Shown: in pieces, positions 40,228 through 48,504 of the stretch
How the letters are laid out: the number at the start of each line of letters is the position of its first letter
How positions within the stretch are numbered: position 1 is the first letter of the stretch
Origin: Burkholderiales bacterium RIFCSPLOWO2_12_FULL_65_40
Lineage (GTDB): Bacteria > Pseudomonadota > Gammaproteobacteria > Burkholderiales > Burkholderiaceae_C
Direction of reading: 5' to 3'
Length of the DNA: 64,000 bases
Assembly (NCBI GenBank): GCA_001770955.1
Contig: MESL01000051.1
Coordinates: forward strand, 1 to 64,000
Notes under the pieces: model-generated
The model's database searches: none
What the model was told of the DNA's origin: nothing
What the model saw: the letters and a program-made list of their open reading frames with translations, nothing else
Translations under genes and position numbers: made by a program

Positions 40228-41040
40228 GTGGCAAACCTCAAGCTGGATATTCGCGTGGAGAACCTGGACAAGGTGCGCAAGGCGCTGGACATGCTGAGCG
40301 GGCCGCAGGCCCGCGTCGCCTACGCCAAGGCCATCAACGACACCGCCTACAAGGTGCGCCGCGAGATGCAGGCCGACATGGGCCGCAGCTTCGACCGCGT
40401 TACGCCGTTCATCCAGCGCAGCCCCAAGGTGTTCGAGGCCACGGCCGACAAGCTGAGCGCCAGCATTGCCCCCACGCTCGACACCCGCAACCGGCCCGGC
40501 ACAGGCGGCAAGGTGGGTGTCGACCCGCAGGATGTGCTGCAGGCGCAAGAGCACGGTGGGCGCAGGCGTGACAAGCGCAGCGAGGTGGCGCTGCGTCGCG
40601 CTGGCATCCTGCACGCCGGTTGGCAAACCGCCATCCCGGCCACGCCATACCCGGGCAGCGACGACGGGCGCGGCAATCTGCGCGGCGCCTTCCTGCAGCA
40701 GCTGCTGAGCTACCTGCAGGCGTACAGCGAGCAGGGCTATAAAGCCAACATGACGGGCAAGCGCATGCGCGGCCTGCAAAAGGGCACGGCCAAGCAGGCA
40801 GGGCGCCGTTACTTCGTCAGCTACGGCAAGTGGCGCGACGGGCGCAGCAGCCACTTGGCGCCGGGCATATGGGCGGCATCGGGCACGGGCGGGGCAGACG
40901 TGCGCCCGGTGCTGATGTTCGTGCGCACCCCCACGTACCGCCCCCGCCTGAGCATGGAGCGCATCGCCCAGGCGGCCGATGTGCAGGACTACCTTGACCG
41001 CCGCGTGCGCTTTCGCATTCGGGAAGCGGCCGGCGTGTAG
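40228..41040 (+). CDS. Minor tail protein Z-like protein
   Basis: 270 residues from GTG 40228, which follows GGGAGGTGTAGCC. The N-terminal 120 residues (LDMLSGPQARVAYAKAINDT, RREMQADMGRSFDRVTPFIQ, SPKVFEATADKLSASIAPTL) resemble the prophage GpZ family: a set of paired strands after an 'A-x-x-AIN-x-TA...FDR-x-TPF' motif. The end has VLMFVRTPTYRPRLSMERIA. GpZ normally belongs to the tail module, yet here the gene lies between CII-like and DUF1376 genes. The family call is moderate. Confidence 0.55.
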   Translation: MANLKLDIRVENLDKVRKALDMLSGPQARVAYAKAINDTAYKVRREMQADMGRSFDRVTPFIQRSPKVFEATADKLSASIAPTLDTRNRPGTGGKVGVDPQDVLQAQEHGGRRRDKRSEVALRRAGILHAGWQTAIPATPYPGSDDGRGNLRGAFLQQLLSYLQAYSEQGYKANMTGKRMRGLQKGTAKQAGRRYFVSYGKWRDGRSSHLAPGIWAASGTGGADVRPVLMFVRTPTYRPRLSMERIAQAADVQDYLDRRVRFRIREAAGV

Positions 41041-41066
41041 CCGCGCGCATGTGACCCACGGACACC

Positions 41067-41975
41067 ATGAACCACTACCCCCATCACATCGGCGACTTCA
41101 ACAGCGCGACCCGGCATTTAACGTTCGTTGAACGGGCGTTGTACCGGGAACTGCTTGATCTGTACTACGACACCGAACGACCGATGAACGCCGATGTTTC
41201 CAAGATCGCGCGGCGCGTGCTGGCCAACACCGAGGAACTGCGCGAGGCGCTGGTGGTGGTACTGGAGGAGTTCTTTGTGCTGGCCGATGACGGCTGGCAT
41301 AACGATCGGTGCGACCGAGAGATTGCATCCTTCCATTCAAAACAAGAGCAGCAAAGCCGCGCCGGGCGGGCGTCTGCGGCCAAACGCACAGGGGGCAGGC
41401 CGCCCGATGCGGGCGATGCACAGCCGTCCAACCCGGCCCCGGAAGGCGGTGGCGGTGGTGTCGATGGCGGTTCAACGCCCGTTGAACGCCCGTCCAACGA
41501 CCGAACCACCAACCAGAACCAGAACCAGAACCATATAAGTCCCCCCAACCCCCCTGCCGGGGGGGCGGTCGGTGGATTGGCTGTCGCCACGGCACTGAGC
41601 AGCCACTTCCCCGGTCACCGACGAACCCGCATTGCCGAGGTTGCCGACCTGATCGCAGCCATCGCAGCCGAGGGCCTGGCCACCGCAGAGCAGCTGCTGC
41701 AGGCCGCAGAGCAGCAGGCCGCAGAGCTTGGCAAGGACGGCGGCAAGCATGCGCCCAACGTGCTGACATGGCTGCGGCGCAAGGGCTGGCTCGACAGCGC
41801 AGCGCTGCCTGCGGGCGGTGGCGTCCCCTCCGACTGGTCCGACTCGCGCAGCGGCATCGAGGCCATGGGCAAGCGCGTGGGCCTGCCGGAGTGGGAGCAG
41901 TCGGGCTACCGCCTGCTGTCCGAGTACGAAGCCGAGGTGCGCCGCCGCCTCGCCACACCGCAGGTGCCAGCATGA
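41067..41975 (+). CDS. DUF1376 (YdaU-like) phage replication protein
   Basis: 302 residues. The N-terminal MNHYPHHIGDFNSATRHLTF then VERALYRELLDLYYDTERPM and DVSKIARRVLANTEE is the DUF1376 domain of phage replication initiators. A Gly/Pro/Asn-rich linker (GGGGGVDGGS; NQNQNQNHISPPNPPAGG, residues about 110-165) leads to a C-terminal domain HFPGHRRTRIAEVADLIAAI, and to GKHAPNVLTWLRRKGWLDSA, similar in role to helicase-loader domains. It probably recruits the host helicase at the phage origin. The AT-poor linker with repeats is typical of such proteins. Confidence 0.82.
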   Translation: MNHYPHHIGDFNSATRHLTFVERALYRELLDLYYDTERPMNADVSKIARRVLANTEELREALVVVLEEFFVLADDGWHNDRCDREIASFHSKQEQQSRAGRASAAKRTGGRPPDAGDAQPSNPAPEGGGGGVDGGSTPVERPSNDRTTNQNQNQNHISPPNPPAGGAVGGLAVATALSSHFPGHRRTRIAEVADLIAAIAAEGLATAEQLLQAAEQQAAELGKDGGKHAPNVLTWLRRKGWLDSAALPAGGGVPSDWSDSRSGIEAMGKRVGLPEWEQSGYRLLSEYEAEVRRRLATPQVPA

Positions 41976-42061
41976 CCGCCACCCGTCACGGGTCCTCCCC
42001 AGCTCCCTCCAGTGCGGGTAATTCGCGCCGCCCCTTCGGACTGTTCACCAACCTCCTATAG
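41972..42061 (+). CDS. Tiny coupled protein (29 residues)
   Basis: MTATRHGSSPAPSSAGNSRR then PFGLFTNLL. Its ATG overlaps the DUF1376 stop (ATGA). The end of the frame forms AACCTCC-tata-GGGGGTT (42050-42067), a hairpin followed by CCGCTTTTT just before the methyltransferase start, which may be a weak terminator or may mask the next ribosome-binding site. No function known. Confidence 0.4.
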   Translation: MTATRHGSSPAPSSAGNSRRPFGLFTNLL

Positions 42062-42076
42062 GGGGTTCCGCTTTTT

Positions 42077-43471
42077 ATGGATGCTCAAATGAATGTTGAA
42101 TTGATCGCGGTAGAGGCCATCCAACCCAACCCGCACAACAGCCGCCTGCACTCCGCAGGCCAGATAGCGGACATCGTGAAGTCGATCAAAGAGTTTGGCT
42201 GGACGATGCCGCTCTTGATCGATGAGGCCGGCGTGTTGCTTGCTGGCCACGGGCGCCTAATGGCGGCCAAGAAGGCGGGAGTGACCGAGGTGCCGTGCGT
42301 GCGCAAGGTCGGGCTCACGCCTGCTCAAAAGCGCGCGTACGTCATCGCGGACAACCAGCTGGGCCAGGGCTCAACGTGGGACGAGAAGATCCTGAAGATG
42401 GAGCTGCAAGAGTTGATGTCGATGGACTTCGATGTCGGCCTCCTGGGCTTCGACGGCGAGGAGCTCAACGACCTGCTGGCCGCCACCTTCGACGATGAAG
42501 ATGTGGGAGCGTCTGCGGGCTGGACTGAGGAGGATGACGTCAAACCTGCGCCTGCTGTGCCGGTCACGCGCAGGGGCGATGTGTGGGTGATGGGCAAGCA
42601 CCGGCTGATGTGCGGTGACAGCACCAGTGCCCAGGACATGGCTATCCTTGCTGCTGGCCTGGTGGATCTCTGGTTGACCGACCCGCCATACAACGTCGCC
42701 TATGAAGGCGGCACCAAGGACAAGCTCAAGATCCAGAATGACGACATGTCGGACGGCGAGTTTCGCAAGTTTCTTGCCTCTGCCTATGCCGCCGCAGACA
42801 GCGTCATGCGCCCAGGCGCTGCGTTCTATATCTGGCACGCAGACAGCGAGGGCTTCAACTTCCGCGCTGCTGCCAAGGACGTCGGCTGGCCCATCCGGCA
42901 GTGCCTGATTTGGCGCAAAAACTCGATGGTTCTGGGCCGTCAGGACTATCAGTGGCAGCACGAGCCGTGTCTGTACGGGTGGAAACTGGGCGCTGGCCAC
43001 ACATGGCACGGGGGTCGAAAGCAGACCACTGTGCGCGATCTGCCTGAGTACGGCGTTCCGTTGCTGCAGCTGCCCGATGGGCGGTGGCAGTTGTCTGCCG
43101 GTGGGCGTGTGTACGTGATCGGTGCCGATGCGGCTGTCGAAGAGGTGACGCCAAGCGTCATCAACGAGGCCAAGCCAAAGACCAACGATTCACACCCCAC
43201 CATGAAGCCTGTGGCACTGTTCGAGCGTCAGCTGCTCAATAGCTCGGGACCAGGGCAGGTGGTACTCGACAGCTTTGGTGGAAGTGGTACCACCTTGATC
43301 TGCTGCGAGAAGCACCACCGCCAGGCTCGCCTGATGGAGTTGGACGAGAAGTATTGCGACGTCATCGTGAACCGCTGGCAGGAGTTCTCCGGATCTGTGG
43401 CCGTGCTCGAGGCCACCGGCGCCACCTTTGAAGATACCCGCGATGCTCGTTTGGTTAGCGAGGTTGCTTGA
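42077..43471 (+). CDS. ParB-domain DNA methyltransferase (N4-cytosine/N6-adenine type)
   Basis: 464 residues. Residues 1-110 are a ParB/Srx-type domain (QPNPHNSRLHSAGQIADIVK, SIKEFGWTMPLLIDEAGVLL, AGHGRLMAAKKAG). Residues 165-450 are an amino-methyltransferase with catalytic motif LWLTDPPYNVAYEG before the S-adenosylmethionine motif LDSFGGSGTTLICCE, the beta-class order. Between them HPTMKPVALFERQLL is also typical. Such fused proteins are common just before terminase genes and modify phage DNA; the target is unknown. ATG 42089 is an alternative start. The stop overlaps the terminase small-subunit start. Confidence 0.9.
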   Translation: MDAQMNVELIAVEAIQPNPHNSRLHSAGQIADIVKSIKEFGWTMPLLIDEAGVLLAGHGRLMAAKKAGVTEVPCVRKVGLTPAQKRAYVIADNQLGQGSTWDEKILKMELQELMSMDFDVGLLGFDGEELNDLLAATFDDEDVGASAGWTEEDDVKPAPAVPVTRRGDVWVMGKHRLMCGDSTSAQDMAILAAGLVDLWLTDPPYNVAYEGGTKDKLKIQNDDMSDGEFRKFLASAYAAADSVMRPGAAFYIWHADSEGFNFRAAAKDVGWPIRQCLIWRKNSMVLGRQDYQWQHEPCLYGWKLGAGHTWHGGRKQTTVRDLPEYGVPLLQLPDGRWQLSAGGRVYVIGADAAVEEVTPSVINEAKPKTNDSHPTMKPVALFERQLLNSSGPGQVVLDSFGGSGTTLICCEKHHRQARLMELDEKYCDVIVNRWQEFSGSVAVLEATGATFEDTRDARLVSEVA

Positions 43472-44193
43472 TGAACGCGCCGGGCATGTCCACCGTTGGC
43501 CACGACGCCGCCTCTGCGCTGCTGCAGGTTGCGCCCGACCAGCTGCATCGGCTGGTCGCGTCTGGTGTGGTGCGCCGGGCTGCCCCGGGCAAGTACGTGC
43601 CGGCCCAGCTCATCCGGGATTACATCGCCTGGTTGCATGCCGAGCCAGAGCGGCGTGACCGTTCTCCGACGCAGTCGGAAATTGCCGAGCACCTCGACAT
43701 GAGCGATCGGAATCTGCGCGACTTGCTGCAGATGCTGGATCTCGACCACAAGCAGGCCAGCTTGAGTGCCATCCGAGTCGGCTATATCCGGAGATTGCGC
43801 GAGCAGGCAGCGGGTCGTGTCGGCTCTGAGGATGGTGGCCTCGACCTGGTTCAAGAGCGCGCCGCCCTGGCCCGTGAGCAGCGGGAAGGCCAGGCCATCA
43901 AGAACGCTGTGGCCCGCAAAGAGTTTGCCCCGGTGGGCCTGCTGGCCGATGTTCTGGGCATGGCTGCCAGCGCCGTGGTTGACCGCTTCGACCAGCTGGA
44001 GGGCGCGCTGCGCAAGGCCTGCCCCGACCTTCCCGACGACGCCAAGACCACCGTGCAATCGGTGATTGCCGCCGCCCGCAACGAATGGATACGCAGCACC
44101 GAGCGCCTGGTAACCGATGGCCTGGACGCCATGCTGGCCGCGCAGGACGAAGACGACACGCCCGAGCTGTTCGACGAAGACGCCACCGCATGA
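43471..44193 (+). CDS. Terminase small subunit (Nu1-like)
   Basis: 240 residues (MNAPGMSTVGHDAASALLQV). The first 60 residues hold a winged-helix-like part (APDQLHRLVASGVVRRAAPG then KYVPAQLIRDYIAWL), followed by a second HTH (SPTQSEIAEHLDMSDRNLRD). The middle (GLDLVQERAALAREQREGQA, ARKEFAPVGLLADVLGMAAS) resembles Nu1/DNA-packaging small subunits that recognise the cos site. It ends acidic (AAQDEDDTPELFDEDATA). It overlaps the gene before (TGATG) and the large subunit after (ATGA). Confidence 0.82.
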   Translation: MNAPGMSTVGHDAASALLQVAPDQLHRLVASGVVRRAAPGKYVPAQLIRDYIAWLHAEPERRDRSPTQSEIAEHLDMSDRNLRDLLQMLDLDHKQASLSAIRVGYIRRLREQAAGRVGSEDGGLDLVQERAALAREQREGQAIKNAVARKEFAPVGLLADVLGMAASAVVDRFDQLEGALRKACPDLPDDAKTTVQSVIAAARNEWIRSTERLVTDGLDAMLAAQDEDDTPELFDEDATA

Positions 44194-46277
44194 CCACCCT
44201 GCCCACCATCCACCCCGAGACGGCCGAAGCCATCAAGGCCGCCGTGCGCCTGGGGCTGGAGAGCCTGCGGGCTGAGCCGCCGCAGCGGCTGGGTGATTGG
44301 GCGCGCGACCACTTCAAGCTGGCGGGCGAGAGCAGCCACACCAAGGGCGCCTGGGTGGCATGGGCTTTCCAGGTGGGCATTCTCGACTTCATGAGCGACG
44401 ACCGGATCGAGGAGCTGGACGTGATGAAGGCCAAGCGCGTGGGCTACACCAAGATGGTGACCGCCTACATCGCCTACAACGTGGCCCACCGCCGCCGCAA
44501 GCAGGCCCTGTGGCAGCCCACAGACGATGACCGTGATAGCTACGTCAAGAGCGAGATTGACCCGGTGCTTGACCCCCTGACGGGCGTGCCTGCCGTCAAC
44601 AAGGCCCGCAGGCGCGGCAAGGGCGCCAGCGAAGAAACCATCAAGTACAAGCCCTTCCGCGATTCGGCCCTGCACCTGCTGGGCGGCAAGGCATCGCGGG
44701 CGTATCGGCGCATCACCGTGGCCGCGGCCATCCTCGACGAAATCAGCAAGTTCGACCGCAGCATTGAAAAAAGCGGCCCGCCGCGCGGCCTGGCCCGTGG
44801 GCGGTTGGAAGGTGCGCCATACCCCAAGCTGGTATGCGGCAGCACGCCCCTGCTCAAAGGGCTGTGCCACATCGAGGACGCGGTGGACGAGGCCGAAGGC
44901 CTGGTGCGCTTCCACATCGATTGCAAGCACTGCGGGCTTGGGCATCCGTTGATGTGGGGTGGCAAAGACAAGGCGCACGGCTTCAAGTGGGAGCGCGGCA
45001 ACCCCGCCAGCGTGCGCCACGTCTGCCCGCATTGCCGCAAAAGCATCACCCAGGCCGACTACATGCCCGGCGGCACGCCCGTGGGCGGCGCCTGGGTGTG
45101 CGAGCGCACCGGAAAGACCTACGGCCCCGACCGCGTGTGGCGCGACAACAAAGGCATGCCCTGCCGCCCGCCGCGCAGCCTGGCCGTGCATGTGTGGACC
45201 GCCTACAGCCCGCAGCGCGCCTGGTCCGACATCGTGACCGAATTTGAGAACGCCCTGAAGGCGCTGGAAAAGGGCGACGTGGGCCCCATGCAGCTGTTCG
45301 TGAACGAAACCCTGGGCGAGACCTGGGAGCTGGCAGGCGAGCGCACCGACGAACACGCCCTGCAGGCCCGGGCCGAACCCTACAAGCTGTGCACCGTGCC
45401 GCGCGGCGCGCTCATCCTCACCGCCGGGGTGGACGTGCAGCGCAACCGCTGGGAAATCACCGTGTACGGATGGGGCAGGGGGCTGGAGAGCTGGGTGGTG
45501 GACGTGGCTGTGCTGGAGGGCAACCCGGCCGTGGACGAGGAATGGGGCGCCGTGCTCGAGTACCTGCAGCGCCGCTACCCGCAAGAGGCTGGTGGCCTCA
45601 CCATGGGCATCAGCGCCACCAGCATCGACAGCTCCGACCAGACCCAGGCCGTGTACAGCTGGGTCAGCAAGGCGCAGCACATGCTGAAGAACCTGCGCGC
45701 CATCAAGGGCGACGGCAACGACAACGTGCCACTGCTGGGCCCCAGCAGCCTGCAAGAAATCAACTGGCGCGGCCGCAAGGTGGCGCGCGGCATCAAGCTG
45801 TGGCGCGTGGGCGTCGATTCGGCCAAAGACTTGCTACTGGGCCAGCTCTCCATTCAGCAGCCCGGCCCCGGCTACGTGCACTTTTCCGACGAACTGCCGC
45901 GCGAGTTCTATGAGCAGCTGACCGCCGAACAGCGCGTGCTGGCCCGCGTCAACGGGCGCGAGGCATACCGCTGGATCAAACGCCGACCGCGCAATGAGCA
46001 GCTGGACAACCGCAACTACGCCATGCACGCCGCCATGGGGCTGGGCCTGCACAAGTACACCGATGCGCAGTGGGAGAGGCTCGAAGCCGCTGTGCAACCC
46101 CCAGCCGACCTGTTCAGCCCGCCGCAGCAAATACAAGTAAAAACAGGCTCTAGCGCTTATGCAGAAAGCGCAAGCAGCTATCAAAATAGTAGCGCACAAG
46201 CCCACAAACCACCCACCCCAAAAGGAAAGCCCACGCATGCAGCCACAGACGGATGGTCTTTTGACCGCAGAGCCTGA
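44190..46277 (+). CDS. Terminase large subunit (GpA family)
   Basis: 695 residues. GpA-type packaging ATPase and nuclease: PQRLGDWARDHFKLAGESSH, ELDVMKAKRVGYTKMVTAYI, WQPTDDDRDSYVKSEIDPVL, VAAAILDEISKFDRSIEKSG (Walker B region), a zinc-finger-like part CKHCGLG/CPHCRK, and the nuclease part ILTAGVDVQRNRWEITVYGW and NYAMHAAMGLGLHKYT. It cuts concatemeric DNA, probably at cos, and pumps it into the prohead. The last 50 residues include sequence from the dispersed palindromic repeat (SSAYAESASSYQNSSAQ) and are unlike the family. Confidence 0.95.
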   Translation: MTTLPTIHPETAEAIKAAVRLGLESLRAEPPQRLGDWARDHFKLAGESSHTKGAWVAWAFQVGILDFMSDDRIEELDVMKAKRVGYTKMVTAYIAYNVAHRRRKQALWQPTDDDRDSYVKSEIDPVLDPLTGVPAVNKARRRGKGASEETIKYKPFRDSALHLLGGKASRAYRRITVAAAILDEISKFDRSIEKSGPPRGLARGRLEGAPYPKLVCGSTPLLKGLCHIEDAVDEAEGLVRFHIDCKHCGLGHPLMWGGKDKAHGFKWERGNPASVRHVCPHCRKSITQADYMPGGTPVGGAWVCERTGKTYGPDRVWRDNKGMPCRPPRSLAVHVWTAYSPQRAWSDIVTEFENALKALEKGDVGPMQLFVNETLGETWELAGERTDEHALQARAEPYKLCTVPRGALILTAGVDVQRNRWEITVYGWGRGLESWVVDVAVLEGNPAVDEEWGAVLEYLQRRYPQEAGGLTMGISATSIDSSDQTQAVYSWVSKAQHMLKNLRAIKGDGNDNVPLLGPSSLQEINWRGRKVARGIKLWRVGVDSAKDLLLGQLSIQQPGPGYVHFSDELPREFYEQLTAEQRVLARVNGREAYRWIKRRPRNEQLDNRNYAMHAAMGLGLHKYTDAQWERLEAAVQPPADLFSPPQQIQVKTGSSAYAESASSYQNSSAQAHKPPTPKGKPTHAATDGWSFDRRA
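46141..46200. repeat. Dispersed palindromic repeat copy inside the terminase gene
   Basis: AAAACAGGCTCTAGCGCTTA then TGCAGAAAGCGCAAGCAGCTAT and CAAAATAGTAGCGCA. The elements TAGCGCTT, AGCGCAAG, AGCTATCAAAATAG are those of the family in its usual order. It encodes part of the terminase C-terminus in frame. Confidence 0.72.
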
Positions 46278-46614
46278 AGCAACCGCGCCGCCGCTCGACG
46301 ACGAAGCCGCCACGCTGCGCGACGATGTGCGCTGCATCCTGCTCGAATGCCACCGCGACCGCGCGCTGCAGGCCCTGCACGGCGCAGCCACCAGCGACGC
46401 CATCCACCAGCTGGCCGATGCGGTGGCCCGGCGCCTGGCGCCGCGCATAGGCGGGCGGTACGTGCCCAAGCGCGGCGACAGCGATGCACGCGCCAAGCGT
46501 GACGCCGCCGTGTGGAAAGCCTGGAACGGGCGCAACGGCGCGCAGATCATGCGCGACTTCGCCATCTCGCGGCGCCTGCTGTATTCCATCCTGTCGCGCA
46601 AGCGCAAGGCGTAG
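46237..46614 (+). CDS. Mor-family transcription activator-like protein
   Basis: 125 residues from ATG 46237, after AAAGGAAAGCCC. The C-terminal 75 residues, IHQLADAVARRLAPRIGGRY then VPKRGDSDARAKRDAAVWKA and WNGRNGAQIMRDFAISRRLL, match the Mor/C activator domain: a dimerising helix pair, a (Y/W)(I/V)PK strand and an HTH 'F-NG-x-N-x-x-x-(L/I)-x-x-x-(Y/F)-x-(I/L)(S/T)-x-(R)-x-(V/L)Y'. Mu Mor and C activate middle and late promoters. Here the gene sits between terminase and gpW, just upstream of the two identical 32-base dyad repeats, so it may activate the head genes. It overlaps the terminase 3' end. Confidence 0.78.
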   Translation: MQPQTDGLLTAEPEATAPPLDDEAATLRDDVRCILLECHRDRALQALHGAATSDAIHQLADAVARRLAPRIGGRYVPKRGDSDARAKRDAAVWKAWNGRNGAQIMRDFAISRRLLYSILSRKRKA

Positions 46615-46656
46615 CACGGCGCCACTGACCGCGCTGGCCTTTTTGGGCGGTGGCGT

Positions 46657-46688
46657 AAAAGTAGTGCAGCTTTTTTAGATTTTGCACA
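46657..46688 (+). promoter_or_regulatory. 32-base dyad repeat, copy 1 (possible late activator site)
   Basis: AAAAGTAGTGCAGCTTTTTT then AGATTTTGCACA. It contains the dyad GTGCA-N14-TGCAC (46664-46687) around a T-tract. The identical 32 bases occur at 48432-48463 and nowhere else seen in the window. Both copies lie in gaps just upstream of structural genes, and the first follows the Mor-like activator gene by 42 bases. Confidence 0.65.
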
Positions 46689-46710
46689 GCCATGCGGGCA
46701 CCCTCGCCCC

Positions 46711-46926
46711 ATGGCATTCACCACCCAAGACCTCGCCGCCATTGATGCGGCCATTGCCTCGGGCGAGCTGACCATTCGCGCCGCCGACGGCAAGATGGTC
46801 ACCCTGCGCACCATGGCCGAACTGCTGCAGGCGCGCGATGCCATCAAAAACGACATTGCCGCCGCCGCGCCCGCCGCCCAGCGCCGCGCCTACCCGCGCC
46901 ACCAGCTGGCCGACTTCTCGGACTGA
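46711..46926 (+). CDS. gpW-family head-tail joining protein
   Basis: 71 residues: MAFTTQDLAAIDAAIASGEL then TIRAADGKMVTLRTMAELLQ and ARDAIKNDIA. The pattern (T-x-x-DLA-x-I-x-x-AIASG...V...(S/T)...LL-x-x-(R/Y)) is that of lambda gpW, the small protein that plugs the head vertex after packaging. It is placed directly before the portal gene, as in lambda. Confidence 0.86.
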   Translation: MAFTTQDLAAIDAAIASGELTIRAADGKMVTLRTMAELLQARDAIKNDIAAAAPAAQRRAYPRHQLADFSD

Positions 46927-46928
46927 CC

Positions 46929-48416
46929 ATGGCCGCAAAAACCCCCCGCAACATCGTGGACCGCGCCGTGGCGTGGTTGTCGCCATCGGCCGCTGTCAAG
47001 CGCGCCCAGGCCCGCCAGGTGCTGGCCTACTACGAAGCCGCCCGGCCCGACCGCCTGCGCAAAGGCCGCCGCGCCACCGGCAGCGCCAATGACGAAGTGC
47101 TGCAAGCCGGTGGCACCCTGCGCCAGGTGGCCCGCCATCTGGAGCAAAACTACGACCTGGCCCTGGGCGTGCTCAACACCCTGGTGGTCAACGTGGTGGG
47201 GCCCAACGGCATCGGTGTGGAGCCGCAGCCACGCAAGGCAGACGGCAGCATTGACGACGCACTGGCCCGTCAAATCCTCATGCTGTACCAGGACTGGTGC
47301 AAGGCCCCCGAGGTGACCCGCCAGCACGACTGGCCCAGCGCCCAGCGCCTGCTGGCCCGTAGCTGGCTGCGCGATGGCGAAGTGTTCAGCCAGTTGGTCA
47401 GCGGCATGGCGCCCGGCCTGCAGCACGGCAGCACCGTGCCGTTCAGCGTGGAGATGATCGAGGCGGACTACGTGCCGCAAGACCTCAACAGCAGCACGCC
47501 CGCCATCGTGCAGGGCATCAGCGTCAACGCCTGGGGCGCAGCCACGGGCTACAACGTGTACAAGGCCAGCCCGCTCGAAGGCGTGGCGCTGCTGGGCGCG
47601 TCGCAAACCAAGTTTGTGCCGGCAGACCGCATGCTGCACCTCAAAAACGTGCACCGCATCCGCCAGATGCGCGGCGTGTCGGTGTTCGCCAGCGTGCTGA
47701 ACCGCTTTGACGACCTGAAGGACTACGAAGAAAGCGAGCGCATCGCCGCAAAGATCGCTGCCAGCATGGCCGCGTACATCAAAAAGGGCGCCCCCGACCT
47801 GTACGAACCCGACGCCGATGCAGAGCCGCGCCAGATGAAGTTCCGCCCAGGCATGGTGTTTGACGACCTGAAGGTGGGCGAAGAAATCGGGATGATCGAC
47901 ACCAACCGGCCCAACCCGAACCTGGAGACATACCGCAGCGGCCAAATGAAGGCCATTGCCGCAGGCGCTGGCCCCACCTTCAGCAGCATCAGCCGCACCT
48001 ACGACGGCACCTACAGCGCCCAGCGCCAGGAGCTGGTAGAGGGCTACGCCGTGTATGCCACGCTGTCCAATGAATTCATCGGCCGCATTGTGCGCCCGGT
48101 GTATGAGCAGTTCATTGCCGCCGCCGTGGCCAGCGGCCAGCTGCGCGTGCCTGCAGGCACCCAGCCCGGCACCCTGGCCAGTGCCAGCTACATGCCCCCC
48201 GCCATGCCGTGGATTGACCCGCGCAAAGAGGCCGAAGCCTGGGGAATGCTGGAAGACCGCGCCTATGCCAGCGGCCCCGAAATCATCCGCAAGCGTGGCG
48301 GCAACCCACTCGACGTTCTGGAACAGCAAGGCCGTTGGCTGCGCGAAAAGGAGGCCGAAGGCGTGCCCGACAACGCGGCCCGCGCCCAGCCCAGCGTGAC
48401 GCTGCAAACCGAATAG
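46929..48416 (+). CDS. Phage portal protein (lambda GpB family)
   Basis: 495 residues. RKGRRATGSANDEVLQAGGT, LRQVARHLEQNYDLALGVLN, NVVGPNGIGVEPQPRKADGS, ARSWLRDGEVFSQLVSGMAP and PGLEGIALLGASQTKFVPAD-type wording (here PLEGVALLGASQTKFVPADR) are hallmarks of the lambda-type portal. It forms the dodecameric ring through which DNA enters and leaves the head. It ends 16 bases before the second 32-base repeat. Confidence 0.94.
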   Translation: MAAKTPRNIVDRAVAWLSPSAAVKRAQARQVLAYYEAARPDRLRKGRRATGSANDEVLQAGGTLRQVARHLEQNYDLALGVLNTLVVNVVGPNGIGVEPQPRKADGSIDDALARQILMLYQDWCKAPEVTRQHDWPSAQRLLARSWLRDGEVFSQLVSGMAPGLQHGSTVPFSVEMIEADYVPQDLNSSTPAIVQGISVNAWGAATGYNVYKASPLEGVALLGASQTKFVPADRMLHLKNVHRIRQMRGVSVFASVLNRFDDLKDYEESERIAAKIAASMAAYIKKGAPDLYEPDADAEPRQMKFRPGMVFDDLKVGEEIGMIDTNRPNPNLETYRSGQMKAIAAGAGPTFSSISRTYDGTYSAQRQELVEGYAVYATLSNEFIGRIVRPVYEQFIAAAVASGQLRVPAGTQPGTLASASYMPPAMPWIDPRKEAEAWGMLEDRAYASGPEIIRKRGGNPLDVLEQQGRWLREKEAEGVPDNAARAQPSVTLQTE

Positions 48417-48431
48417 GGCAGAGCAGGGCGC

Positions 48432-48463
48432 AAAAGTAGTGCAGCTTTTTTAGATTTTGCACA
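48432..48463 (+). promoter_or_regulatory. 32-base dyad repeat, copy 2 (possible late activator site)
   Basis: Identical over 32 bases to 46657-46688, with the dyad GTGCA-N14-TGCAC at 48439-48462. It lies between the portal stop and the start of the protease-capsid gene (48505). Confidence 0.65.
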
Positions 48464-48504
48464 CCCGTCCCGGCACATTCACCCCCACACCCACAAGGAC
48501 AACC

